Of a stretch of 64,000 nt of DNA, positions 1 to 12,000 are shown in pieces. Every line of letters begins with the position of its first letter. Position 1 is the stretch's first letter. The stretch comes from Balanoglossus misakiensis (taxonomy: Eukaryota > Hemichordata). A program made the position numbers and the translations under genes. The DNA lies in contig CM082585.2 in the NCBI GenBank assembly GCA_040954595.2, positions 5,394,001-5,458,000 on the forward strand, written 5' to 3'. The notes below the pieces were generated by a model. The model searched no databases, had not been told where the DNA came from, and was given only the letters and a program-made list of their open reading frames with translations.

Positions 1-223
1 GATATGAGAGTAAAAGTCGCCCAAAATGAATAAATGGTAGAGACTGATTATTCATTTTGGCGAGTTTTTCATCCTTGTGTCTACAAGTGGCCATGGGATG
101 GAGGGTGTGTGTGGTCGAACATTGATTCACTATATATCCACATGTAGAATAAAGTAAACGGTGTATTGTATCAAACATAAATAATGGAAAAAAGGCAGCG
201 AGAGAGAGACTTTGTCCCTTTAA
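1..223. mobile_element. Family C palindromic TTAA element, half copy cut by left window edge
   Basis: The segment matches the right half of the full elements at 47235-47593 and 49544-49898. It has an inner hairpin of CCAAAATGAATAA and its inverse near 20-60, then the arm with the motif CACTATATATCCACATG, and it ends GACTTTGTCCCTTTAA at 220-223. The left half lies outside the window or is missing. No coding capacity is visible. Confidence 0.8.
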
Positions 224-2690
224 TAAGGTGATGTGTTGATTTTTGTGACGTCTATATCTCAACCCATTGTGTAAATATTTCTGTCAGAGGAAAACATTAG
301 AAATTGCTGGTACAAAACTCCACCACCTTTCATAAGTAATACATACAACTTCAATTCACACCCGCCTACACGTTTCCATGACATCAAGTTAACCTTCCCA
401 CGCACTTGTTCCCGCTTTCTTAGTCGACTGCTAGGCTATATAGCTCCTATAACGTTGCGCGGTCCAATTGTGAGAAGCGCACGATATCTTCAGAGGAGGC
501 AGAAAGCTTGCGCGGTGGTGAGTAGGTACAAATATGTTTTCTTCAAAGTTATTACCCCAGACTGTAATTTAACCCGGATTTTGAAATCTGCAACTTACTT
601 TTCCCTCCTTTTTGTGGAAAAAAAATGAAATGTGTGACTAGTATTGATTTAGGTTCCAGAACAAGAAATTTGTAGGATCTCGCGTGCTCATAGGCAATTT
701 ATATGGGAGGACATTCGCCTGTGAAAAAGGACAAACAACACATGGCTCAGCGTATTAAACGGTACAAAAGTTCCAGTTTTTGCTAAACTCTGCAGTTATT
801 CTGGTTGCACACAAAGATCAACTGGTTTTACTTGGCGAGCAAACCTATGCTACGGCAATTAACCAAGTCTCGCGAGATCTCGCAATTGGCGGAATATCAT
901 CGATACCACCATCCTCCTTCTCGAGTCGCGCGTCTAAATGTGGACCTCGCTGGTCCTGCCATGTTATACATTCTATCCATTCCAGTGGCCGCTATTTTAT
1001 ACCAGATAATGTCACCGCTATCCTACCGTTGCCATCAAATATCACATTTAATATCACACCGCCGTTTCGTCGTGAAACTCGCTTGCCAAGATCGGCTGCA
1101 CCCAAAAGCGCAGCCAGAAGAGCGAATGGCGGTCGGAATTTGGGTATACTGCCATCCATCCACCGAGTTTAAAACCTAAACTTTGTGTATGTGGGGGGGG
1201 GGGGGTAGGGTTGTCGATTTTGCTCACTCACACCATTGATTTGCCAGTTTTATGCGAGTGCGGAGTGTACCTCAATGGCACGAGATCGCACACCCCAGGT
1301 TCACTGTGGTGAAACCCCAAAATGCCTTGAAATGGCCACGGTATATATTTGTGTTTGGGGTGGGTTTAAGAAAACCGCCAAAGGTATATAATTATGAATT
1401 TATGAATAATATTCAATCATTTCGGATTTTATATGGATGCATCCTGTAGATGCAACAGGATGATGTGTCGACTGTTCGGTACAATTAGCCATTGTCTGGG
1501 CCTGAGTCTGTCTGCCCGACAAAATCAGGCCTCTTAAATATCACGTCCGTACATGTTCAACAGGAAGACGACCAGTTAATTTCAGATGCCGCCATTTAAA
1601 GAGAAATTAGGTTCATTCGCATTTAAATAGTAAGATTAAGACCATAATTATTTCGCCCAAAATAGCCAATTGTTAAAATATACTGATTGGCCCCATTTTC
1701 AAAGTGTCAGCGGTAGTCGACTGCCAATGAAATCTACTGTTCAAGAACGCTATAATATAGAGTTTCATTTAGACTGTGGTTCGGTGGAATCTTTCATGGA
1801 TGTGAACGGGTACGACCGGCCGACCACGAGTGTATAAACGTCGGGTTCCGTCGAGTCGTTCCGTCGAGTCGCGTGCAAGTTTACTGAGCCCGGCCGCCCT
1901 TGTGAAGCGCGTAGCGACACTGGTTATTCAGTTCAGTTGCCTGTTGGCTGTGCTGCGTCACGCTTGCCTACCTTCCTGATTCTGGAAACCGGTTAGAAAC
2001 CCAAAGGGACGCCGGGGTGAGAGTGAACCAGTTGCAACTCAGACAAAAATACCAGTCTTTACAGATAATAACATAAGTGGAGATGATGATGTCAGTAAGA
2101 GGGCGAGTGGTATAATAGAAGATCTCAACTGAATTAAGATGCTTATCAAAATTCCCATTCGGGTGAACAGCGAACCGGGAAGGAAGTCGACAATGCCCAC
2201 TCCGCAAATTTGAAAATAAGCTGCTTTTGACGTCGGTTCAAAAAATGATATCTATCTTCTTCTTTTTTCGGTGAAGTTTATGTCGTTCTCTCTTAATGGA
2301 GTCGTCACAGCCGGCCTTGGCAAAACAATCTTGTCTCCACTTCCGTGGGTGGGGTTTTGTGTAGTTTCGCGTAAGTTGTTTGTCGTCCATGACAACCAGG
2401 TCGTTTGGCCTCGTTAATTTTATTGCAGTTTAATGATGGGAAATTATCGATGATGTCATCCGGATTGCAAAACACGTTTTCTTTTGATACGGGGGTATTC
2501 GTCATTTCGTAAAAAATTTCTGGCATTTCCGTGTGAATGCCACGGATGGTACGGGTAACACGTGTCGTGACAGTTAACCTTAGTGTCTGTCGACTCCTTA
2601 AAGATTACGTCATTCAAAGTGCCCGACCGCCACTTTCGAAAGCATGCCCATTCACTCGCAGCACAAAAGAGTGCCAATTTTATGGCCTCT
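224..2690. other. Upstream intergenic DNA, no gene recognised
   Basis: Two overlapping + strand open frames at 780-1179 and several minus-strand frames at 1968-2707 show no recognisable domain, and I treat them as chance. A poly-G run lies at about 1192-1206. The one notable patch is CpG-rich DNA at about 1790-1960, listed separately. Nothing else stands out. Confidence 0.6.
1790..1960 (+). promoter_or_regulatory. CpG-rich patch with TATA-like motif, possible promoter
   Basis: This stretch is far richer in CG dinucleotides than its surroundings. It holds a TATA-like TGTATAAACG at 1831-1840 and a 13-bp tandem repeat (GTTCCGTCGAGTC at 1845-1857 and 1858-1870). No open frame with a known product follows. 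It could be a promoter of an unseen transcript, an alternative upstream promoter of the cystine-knot gene, or simply a GC-rich repeat. Confidence 0.25.
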
Positions 2691-2760
2691 TGACGTCGGC
2701 TTCTCAATCCCCGGCGGACACCTCCGTCGCTATTTAAAGCCTGTCCGCGCCGTGGTACGC
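2691..2760 (+). promoter_or_regulatory. Core promoter of the cystine-knot gene: CRE-like site plus TATA box
   Basis: TGACGTCG, a one-mismatch CRE, lies at 2691-2698. A TATA-type TATTTAAAG follows at 2731-2739. Transcription would start near 2760, giving a first exon of about 95 nt that ends in a clean donor (CAG|GTGAGT) at 2853/2854. CRE plus TATA is a common arrangement in regulated animal promoters, including those of secreted peptide genes. The link to the downstream gene is inferred from position and splice signals. Confidence 0.5.
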
Positions 2761-2853
2761 GGAAATCATCGCTGTCTCATCATCATCATCACCGCCCGCC
2801 TGACCACAGTGACAGTTCTCGTAGTCCACAGCGAGCGACACTTCTGCCGACAG
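2760..2853 (+). other. Predicted non-coding exon 1 of the cystine-knot gene
   Basis: The exon start is estimated from the TATA box. The end is set by a strong donor, CAG|GTGAGTTT. The segment contains no ATG, so the first ATG after splicing to 3756 would be the one at 3765. A short ATC/TCA run lies at about 2777-2790. Confidence 0.45.
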
Positions 2854-3650
2854 GTGAGTTTCGATTCACGTTCCGGAGTGATCACCCAATTCGCGTCGCG
2901 GCCATCAAAGTACGTGTACCGTCGTTTCAAAGCAGACCGTCGTATGATACCAACTTGAAGCAAATCCACTTTTATTTCATTCTTCGTTGGAAAATGGTTC
3001 ATTTTATTTGTAATATTATATGATGTCCCGAGCGGTTGTTACGAGATACCAACTATCGTGTCACGACATTTTTTTTTCTCTTTAAAATAACTTCGTTTTA
3101 TTTCACTCTGAACATTTTCAACAACGACAAAAGGAAAAGAAAAAAATACAAGCGCAGACAAAAAAAACTTCAGTAAAAGATATCACGTCTTTTAAGCTCT
3201 TGTTTGAAAATCATTTCAGTATTTGATTCTTGGACGGATGCATAAACAACGGCATTTATGGATTGACCATTTCGCGATCAATACAATCAAATTAACCATA
3301 TTATTGACATTTACATCGACAAAAATACCTATGCCTTCAACAATCGTTTCCCAGGTGAAAAACAACAACATTTCGTTGATATAATACTTGTCACGACATA
3401 GCTGTTTGTACGGTAGTGTCCGTGCAGTAGCGATGGGGTCTGGTACCTCAGTCATTTGGAAATTTAAACGATCAACGAAAATAACAGTATATTTCCATAT
3501 TCTGGCATTTTCTTGTTTTCTCTTCCAGCTTAAGCTTGGTTTTCTTTATTTTTTGTTTGGTCCTCTTTTGTCCTGAGAATGTGAATATCTCCGAAAACAA
3601 TATTTCTATAGGAATCGCCCCCTTCTCTCTCTCTCTCTCTCTCTCCCCCT

Positions 3651-3684
<34 letters not shown>

Positions 3685-3755
3685 CACCACGTGTCATGCT
3701 AACACTTGCGGACACGCCAAACAACTGTCTGACACAAATTCTGTTTCAATTTCAG
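2854..3755 (+). other. Intron 1 of the cystine-knot gene
   Basis: The intron runs from the donor at 2854 to the acceptor TTCTGTTTCAATTTCAG ending at 3755. It contains a C/T-rich tract at about 3622-3683 ((TC)n interrupted by poly-C). No other feature was seen. Confidence 0.45.
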
Positions 3756-4006
3756 ACAACATTCATGACGCAAATTACTGCCACAGTTGGAGGAGGCTCG
3801 ACAGACTCCATTCCGAAACCGGTTTCAATGCCCAACATCTATCTTCTGCTTGCCATGGCGTGTGTCATCTGTATGACGGCTCACTCCACCAGCGCCGAGG
3901 TTACCTGTGAACGACGCACGCATATGACCAAAGTTCTACTTTCGCCGGGCGTCAGAATGAGGGTTCCCATCGGACAGTGCGTGGTGTCGCAAACATACTA
4001 CATCAG
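3756..4006 (+). CDS. Cystine-knot gene exon 2 (first coding exon)
   Basis: The acceptor is TTTCAATTTCAG at 3755 and the donor is ATCAG|GTGATT at 4006/4007. It holds 9 nt of 5' UTR, both candidate starts (3765 and 3828, each in a weak Kozak context), the signal peptide, and the mature chain to residue Y79-I80. The reading frame runs into TGA directly after the donor, which supports splicing here. Confidence 0.55.
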
Positions 4007-4747
4007 GTGATTTTAACGGAATTTACTTTGTGAAATGTGTCAATTTGTTTGATTGCTATGTTCACCAGTTCGCGCATAACTAACAAGTAAGATAGGGTAT
4101 GCTAACCGCCGTTTACCTCGATTCACGGGCCTGTATACAATGTAAACTCTAAGGTGAAAGCGCTCTCATGTCCGTGCAGTTATGTACATGTACCTCGATT
4201 CACGGGCCTGTGTAAACTCTTAAGAGAAAAGCGCCCTCATGTCCGTGAAGTTTTTATCCTATCAAACCCCAAATACGGCCATCCGCGCACGACATGTATT
4301 TTCGTTCTCTGATTTCTTGGGGAGATAGATATGTCAACATTTTTTCCGCCATTTTTTCCTCCATACATTGCAGAAGATTTTTTTTCCTCCCGCACCATCT
4401 GCTCCCTGCCGACAGTATTTTTTCTCCAAAATTCCTACATCCACCCCCCTGGAAACCAAATGGTTCTTCCCTAGACACAGCTCGAGATGGCAACCTGTCT
4501 TTGAATGCTTTGATTGAGCCTCGCAAAAGGATAGCTGTATTTTCTGCTTTCCGTAGTCTAACGACGATCCCTTTTCCCATTTTCCTTCAGGTCTGATGTC
4601 TCAGGTGAAACTGAATCGGAGTACCAAGTGATCGGCGTGGACTGTTGCTGCGCAGTGACCAACTACAGACTGAAAACGGTCACCTTCCGCGGTATCACAC
4701 GGTCATTTAAGGACATTCTGGAATGCGCGTGTCTACCGTGCGAATAA
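3765..4747 (+). CDS. Secreted cystine-knot-like protein (bursicon/DAN class, divergent); join 3765-4006, 4591-4747
   Basis: The two coding exons join in phase 2 (AG|G) to give 132 residues from the ATG at 3765, or 111 from the in-frame ATG at 3828. Residues about 24-44 are a hydrophobic signal peptide ending near STSA. The mature part has eight cysteines: C48, C72, C99-C101, C126, C128 and C131. The C48-C72 spacing, the SPG motif, the Cys cluster before a beta-strand and the final ECACLPC all match the bursicon/DAN C-terminal cystine-knot layout. Three usual cysteines are missing: the one after PG (V63), the second of CxGxC (Q76), and the one ending the strand after the cluster (residues 112-115). 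Such proteins are extracellular dimerising ligands or BMP antagonists. With the knot incomplete, the fold here is uncertain. It could also be a lineage-specific cysteine-rich peptide or a decaying paralogue. The secreted nature is fairly sure; the family is inferred from remembered layouts. Confidence 0.55.
4007..4590 (+). other. Intron 2 of the cystine-knot gene, with a 77-bp direct repeat
   Basis: This is a phase-2 intron. Two imperfect direct copies beginning ACCTCGATTCACGGGCCTG start at 4115 and 4192, and both end around CTCATGTCCGTG. The rest is unremarkable, with a T/C-rich stretch at about 4370-4450. Confidence 0.5.
4591..4747 (+). CDS. Cystine-knot gene exon 3 (last coding exon)
   Basis: The acceptor is CATTTTCCTTCAG at 4590. 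The exon encodes the second half of the domain, with the triple cysteine at 99-101, a predicted beta-strand (RLKTVTF) and the terminal CACLPCE, then TAA at 4745-4747. Confidence 0.55.
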
Positions 4748-5791
<1,044 letters not shown>

Positions 5792-5806
5792 AGGTCACGT
5801 TGACCT
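5792..5806. promoter_or_regulatory. Perfect palindromic estrogen-response-element-type site (IR3)
   Basis: The sequence AGGTCACGTTGACCT is an exact AGGTCAnnnTGACCT inverted repeat. It lies 134-148 bp before the ATPase start codon. A second AGGTCA half-site (AAAGGTCA) follows at about 5835. This motif is bound by steroid-type nuclear receptors (ER, ERR and related). Whether it acts here is inference. Confidence 0.5.
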
Positions 5807-5939
5807 TTTTCGTACCGTGCATGTGTTGCAGAGCAAAGGTCATCATCCGGGTATTCGTTTCCCACAATTCCTTTCACTCTTCCTGCAGTCAACCGGGTCG
5901 ATTCTACCGCAGGTTCTGAAGCCCTCTGAAAATTCCGCA

Positions 5940-6087
5940 ATGGCTAGCGAAAAGGCGCCGAAGGGCCACTTGGACCACGATGAACCGTCATGTATGGATA
6001 AGGTTAGGGCGAACTGGGTGGCCTTCAAACTGTTCATGTGGAATTCGGAACAGAAAGCCTTCATGGGAAGAAACGCACGCAGTTGGG
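5940..6087 (+). CDS. ATP1B: ATP1B exon 1
   Basis: It encodes residues 1-49: an acidic/basic cytosolic N-terminus ending in the conserved FMWNSEQKAFMGR..SWG region. The start is the first ATG in frame, context CGCAATGG. The donor is TGGG|GTAAGT (phase 1). A strong acceptor-like CTCTTCCTGCAG ends at 5888, so an upstream non-coding exon is possible. Confidence 0.92.
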
Positions 6088-9000
6088 GTAAGTAACCGAC
6101 CGACCGCACAGTGCAGCGAGAGCCGGGTAATTTGCATAATGGACATGGCGTGGTTGTTGTACTACCAGTCCCATCTCGTTGTAGTCTTGAAGCTTTTCCG
6201 ACGATATCGGTGACTGTTTTGATAAAATCCATCCTTGTAAACGGAAAATAATTTCATAGCTTACAGATGTGTACCTGATAAGAGTACTAAAGTAACGTTT
6301 AAAGAGTTGTCTTTCAATCACAAGATGTTCGACACTCCCAGGCCAGCGCTCTAGTCAGCGTCATGTGGCTATGCTAGATCATTTAGATCCATCGGCTTCC
6401 TGTGACCGTGACAGTTAGTTTTATACTTGGAAAATTGGTACATAATTAATATACATGTACATGGTCATAGTGGAAAAGCATTTCCTTTAGCCAATACATA
6501 CAGCAGTCTTTCTTGACACAATGGAACATTGCAACCCAGGATGTATCGCCAAGAAATGAAGCACGGGTATTTTTTTGTGAACAGTGAACTTTACACTCTG
6601 CCAGTACGGCAAATTGGTACATGTAGTTACTAAGACAGCACTATTATTAGCCTAGGGAAATTGTCTTGAATTCACTCCCCTTCATTATAGGCCTTATTTA
6701 CAATGTAGGTGTTAATATCAGGATGAAGAGTGTGAACTGGCCAGGAACTTTTCGACCAAAGTCACCATTGGTACAATTTTAGCCTATGGGGCTAAGTTAA
6801 CATCATCATGTAATAGGCCTGAGGCCTGAATGTGTTATTCCTGGTGCATTTTTCCTGAAATTTGAAATTGTTTGGCAAGGCAAACACCTTTTCTTCGAAT
6901 TTGTTTAATGTAATTGATGTCTGTTCCCATCTCCTTTACCATATCTTGAAATGTACAGATGTGGTATTTGTCCAAAATTGAATTGACCTACTTGCTTCTT
7001 CTGATCCCTGTTGAGATGCTTGTACATCTTGTAGTTCCTGTGTTGTTAAGAAAGTGCCATCATTGGATCCATGTCTTGGTGTTTGGTTTTTGTGATCTCT
7101 CGGTATTTTTTATGACTTTTTGAAGCCTGGTTGTTATGTTGAGCGCAACAGTCCACGAAGGTTTCAACATCAAGGAAGCCATTTTGCATGATCACTGGTC
7201 GGTATGGATCAAGGCTAGAATTTCAACGATGTTTGGTTTCAGTTATTTTCTATGCATTAGTTGTTGTATTTCCATTGAAGCATTACTAGTTCATAAAATC
7301 AATTACCAGCTAGAGTTACATGTTTGTGCACAGGGTTTCCCTAAATCGGTTGACCTACAGGGGCCAAGGTCAAATCAAATTCATAAGAGATGGACTGGGT
7401 CACTCCAGGAAAAATGTAGGCACAGGAACTATGTACAGAATATATTCATCTTGCCTGGATGTGATATGATAGTTATTGATATGGAATTTTAAGAAAATCT
7501 GACAAAAATAATCACTGGTGCAATATTGTTGAGAAAGATCAAGTAAAATGAGATTGCTCGGATGCCATTTTGATTTTTAGATGGACCTTGCTTTCTGAAT
7601 CTATAATCTCGAGGTGGTGCACATGTTTTGCTTGTAGAAAGTTGGAATGGTACAAAATTTGGAAATGAGATCCATGGGTAATTTCATATAGACTGAGAAG
7701 ATCTAAATTTGGCTATTTGCCAAAGAAATCCAGGATTCATTATGAGTGAAATACAACAATCAACATGAACATGTTTGTCTAAGCCCATGGCTACAAAGCA
7801 TTACATGTACAACATTCCACCAGATGTATGGTGAAAATCATAAGGGAAACAAACCAGTTTATTGTCCAAAACCACAGAATGCCCAAATTTAGCGGAAATA
7901 TTTCAGCAATCACACATGCACCCGTGTTTCTGTGAAAGAGTAGCTTTACATGTAGATGCCCGTGAGGCTTGTCTTTTTGTGACTCAAGTTCATCCTACAC
8001 TCTCTGCAAAGTGATTACATAAAGCTGCAGGCCAATGCACATTTTGTGTGGTGTGTTTTGTGGTAATGCAGATTGTTATGGCTTTGACTCAATTAAAATA
8101 TACAAATTTTTCTTGAATAGATGATTTTCGGCTCATTACAAGATTTTGCGATGCTTGGTTTCGTTTGTACTTACATAGCAACAACAGTGAGTTTTTGTTA
8201 AACTGCATGTATTTTAGTTGCATACAAAACCTGGCTTGTGTTACGTGGCTAGCCACAACCGTTGCTATGGTAATTTAACAAGTCTGGCATTGAGTGGAAA
8301 ATCATCTATTGCATGTATGCAATTATAATCATACGCAAGTCTGTCTTAAATTTGGTTCTGTGTCTTCAGAGGTCGGATCATTGTTGAAAATTGTGAGGTT
8401 AATTATGGCCGCTTTCTTGACAGGAACATGTTTGGTCGAATAGCATTCCAACAACCCATAATTTCATTTATATTGGGGGATTATTTTCATGCCACACTGC
8501 TGGGTGAAAGGTGGGCTGCACCACTGCAATACATGTATGCAATCAATCGATCACTCAGTATCAAGAATGTTGATTGCCTTAGGTAGCCCCATGTTATTTT
8601 CTACACTACATTGCTTGAAATAGACATCTCATACACAGTTCAGATTGCATTGGTCAATCAGATATGGCTACTCTGAAAAGTACATCTGCATGTATAGACT
8701 AAGAAGGCATTAGGGTGAGATGGGAAGATAATCATTCTTAAACCTTCAAAGTGGTTTATCTTCAGTTCACGTCATCAGTCGCAGTGCGTTCTCGCTTTTT
8801 ATACTTTAACCCTTTCACCCCCAGTTGCCACTTTAGTGATCCAACCTTACCATAGAAAACAATAGGTTTGGACTGAACCATTGGTGGTGAAATGGAATAA
8901 GATTCACATTTTCCAATGATTGGGGGAAATCCTGTGATGTTCTCTTTCCAAATTTGCCAGTCAGCAGAACGCTTACACGTGATTTCAGAAGGTCACCTTG

Positions 9001-12000
9001 GAACAGGCTTCATTGGTGTGTTTCCTGTAAAAAAACGGGTAACATGAAATCGAATGTTACGTTTACAAGGTCGAAACGACAGCGGTTTTAGGTGGACTGG
9101 TGATCATCAATTTTTTTTATCTATATCACGTTTAATCTAATGAAGCCATGAGCAGACATTGTCATCAGACATGCATTGTGTTGAATGAAGAGAGACTGAA
9201 TTAGAAGGTGGTTCATTCATTCGTTCATTCATTAGAGGCCACTGGTGTATTCTCAATTGCTTATAAATGTAATTTTCTGTAAATGAAATAAAAACCTTAG
9301 AATTACATCGAAAAAAAATGTGTAAAATATTCGCATTTTGCTTAAAGCTTGAACTCTTGCATAATAATTAACAGTGTACATTTATTTCTGTACAGCACAT
9401 ATCTTATTATCTTCAAATAATCAGCCCTCAATAAAACCATTTTATTAATAGTACACATATAAAGTGGGGCCCTTATCTTTATTCCTGTTATGGTCTTGAA
9501 TATTTTGGTTGAAAATGTTGTCAAGGTCGACTCTCAAGACCTGAGTTTGGGGTCTTGCTGTTCCTGGTCCAGGGTTCTCCACGCTTTGAAAATTAAGAGG
9601 GACGGATAATTTACATAATATTAGCATATCATTTGCATAAAATTAACATAATGTTTCTTTGTATTTGTGGAATGCACCAGAGTGACCATACGCCAGTGCT
9701 TTAAAATTCTAAGGTACACGACCCCCCAGCCCAGGACTTTTTGCAAGTAACAACGAAATCTCGATGTCCCAAAATATTTTGCTCTAACTTCACAGAATTT
9801 CAAACAAAAGTCAAAGGAGTGACATTTTAAGATACAAAGGTATAAATATAAGTATGTAGACACACTGTCGAAAACACGGTCGCGCGCGTTCGACTGACCG
9901 CGACCGTGCGCGTACATCGCGTCCACAGCTCAATGCAGTTGGCTGGGTCCCCGATCGCGCGCGCGACCACCCGCTCTTGACATCGGCTCCAAAGTCGTTG
10001 TCACGGTCGGGATTACTAATGAATGGCCTTGATCGGTATAAAATTGTAGTCAATGAAACCCCCAAAAATCGTAATCATTGTTGAAGTCGCTGTCATGAAA
10101 ATGTCCAGTGAAAAATTTGCTGTCTTCCGGGTTTACAAAGTGAAGGAAGGACGCATACTGTCAAAGGTCACGTCGATAACACGATCGTTTTTCTCTGGGC
10201 CGGTACTTTGAAATTGATCCGAATGTTTGAAACGGTTTCCATTTGCCATGCTAAGTGTCACTATGGTGCATGACAAAGTGTGAATGACCATTTTGTTCAC
10301 GTCCACCCCCAAAAGACACTAGTAACACTATAAACCACAACGCGCGAGCTTTGTTTTCTACCGGGTAAAACAAAGGGGCGGTGTTGTCAAATGCAGGGGC
10401 GGCACATACGACAGAGGGGCGGCCGCAAAAAACAGAGGGGCGGGCCGCCCCTCAAAAAAACCCCGTGGAGAACCCTGTGGTCTGTTAACAAACCTGTGAC
10501 CAGTGCAAACAGTTGCGACACCTGGAACTGTTGGTGGAATGGCATGGAAATATGACTTGTAAATAGTCGTGTGTGAAGGTGATTTATGGGGGGGTTTGCA
10601 CAATAGCTGCACTTTGTACATGCTCTGTGTACACATGTCGATCTCAATTCATCAATGGCAGCTGACCCACGCTGCTGCCTGGCCACAGGTCAGAGGGCAC
10701 TCGAGATTTGCATTTAGAAACCCCATTGTTTGCAGATTGATTGCTGCGGCCTATTTAGAGAATGGACCGTGCCCTGATAGTGTCCGATAATGTAGTGGTC
10801 CCGGCTTCTGGCTTCTAGTTCTTCATGTGGTGGCTGAATACAGAATTACTGAATAGGCACTTCTGGGTCAAAATGTCTCAATTCTATCAGTTCTGTGTTA
10901 CTGTAGCTTGTTGCATGGGCAAGTGCAGTTGTTTAGGATATACCGCTGTTCCTTCTAGGTAGATGTTGATTTGCGGGGATCCCATCACGAATAAACATCG
11001 AAATTTTGACATGATTTGCAGGGTTGAATCGATGGGGATCGTACCACGAAACCCTGGTTTGGATGTTTTGTTAGTATGTAAATTAGTCACGTCATGTGCA
11101 TTCGTTCCAGTGAAAGTGTTTCAGAAAAATTGGTTTGAACTCTGACACACTCCGGGTCACTCCTGCAGGGAGCGGGTTCTAATCACTCGTACTCTATTCA
11201 ATAAATTATATATACATGTACCACTTGTATTGGTGTAAATTATACATTGTATGACACGTTGGTCCAGGTCGGTCATATTTGGTTAAGACTTGCGGAAGGA
11301 CGTGGGCTTCCATTCATACAAGCACACGTGTTCGCTATTCATTGTTCCAGTAGATACCATTATAATTGCTAAATTTGCTTGACATTTCAAATGATGGGTG
11401 GTCTAAGCATTGCACTGTCAGTGTCCAAAACCCTGAATTGTTTTCCAGACCCTGCAATCAGAAAGCAGTTTGAATTTTTAAGTGTGTGTACACGTGGCAC
11501 GATCACCCAACGATCTCATTCATGTTTCATTCGTACATGTTCTTTCATGACTGTGACATGAACATCAAAACTATCCATTCTGATTGCATGCTCTGTATTC
11601 TATCAGTAAAATTCCAAATTCCAAACCATGATTGTCCATTCAAAAAAATTACCTCTAAGGTTTCATGTTCATTTTATTTGCAAGCACTGTTGACAAATAA
11701 TTCTGAAGACAATGAAAAATGAGAAAAAAATATTCCCTTAGTGTACTCAGTCTTTAGTTTCCCAGGTTGTCCTGCCCTAAACCTCTGTATCTAATCAAAA
11801 GCACAGTATTTCTTCTAACATGTACGATAGTTCTCCACACATATATTTGACAGTGATTTACTGTTTGATGTGCTATCTTTTACCCAGTGTTTGTAATTTG
11901 ATAAGCCACAGGTCAAGTGTTTCTTTCCACTGAAGTATGACACAGTAAAAGCATTATTATAATTTCACTGCAATTTAATTTCACTAATTTCGCTGATTGA

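Noticed and set aside
780-1179. Two overlapping + strand frames of 130 and 124 codons
   Set aside because: Two frames are open over the same span, neither resembles a known protein, and no splice or promoter context supports them.
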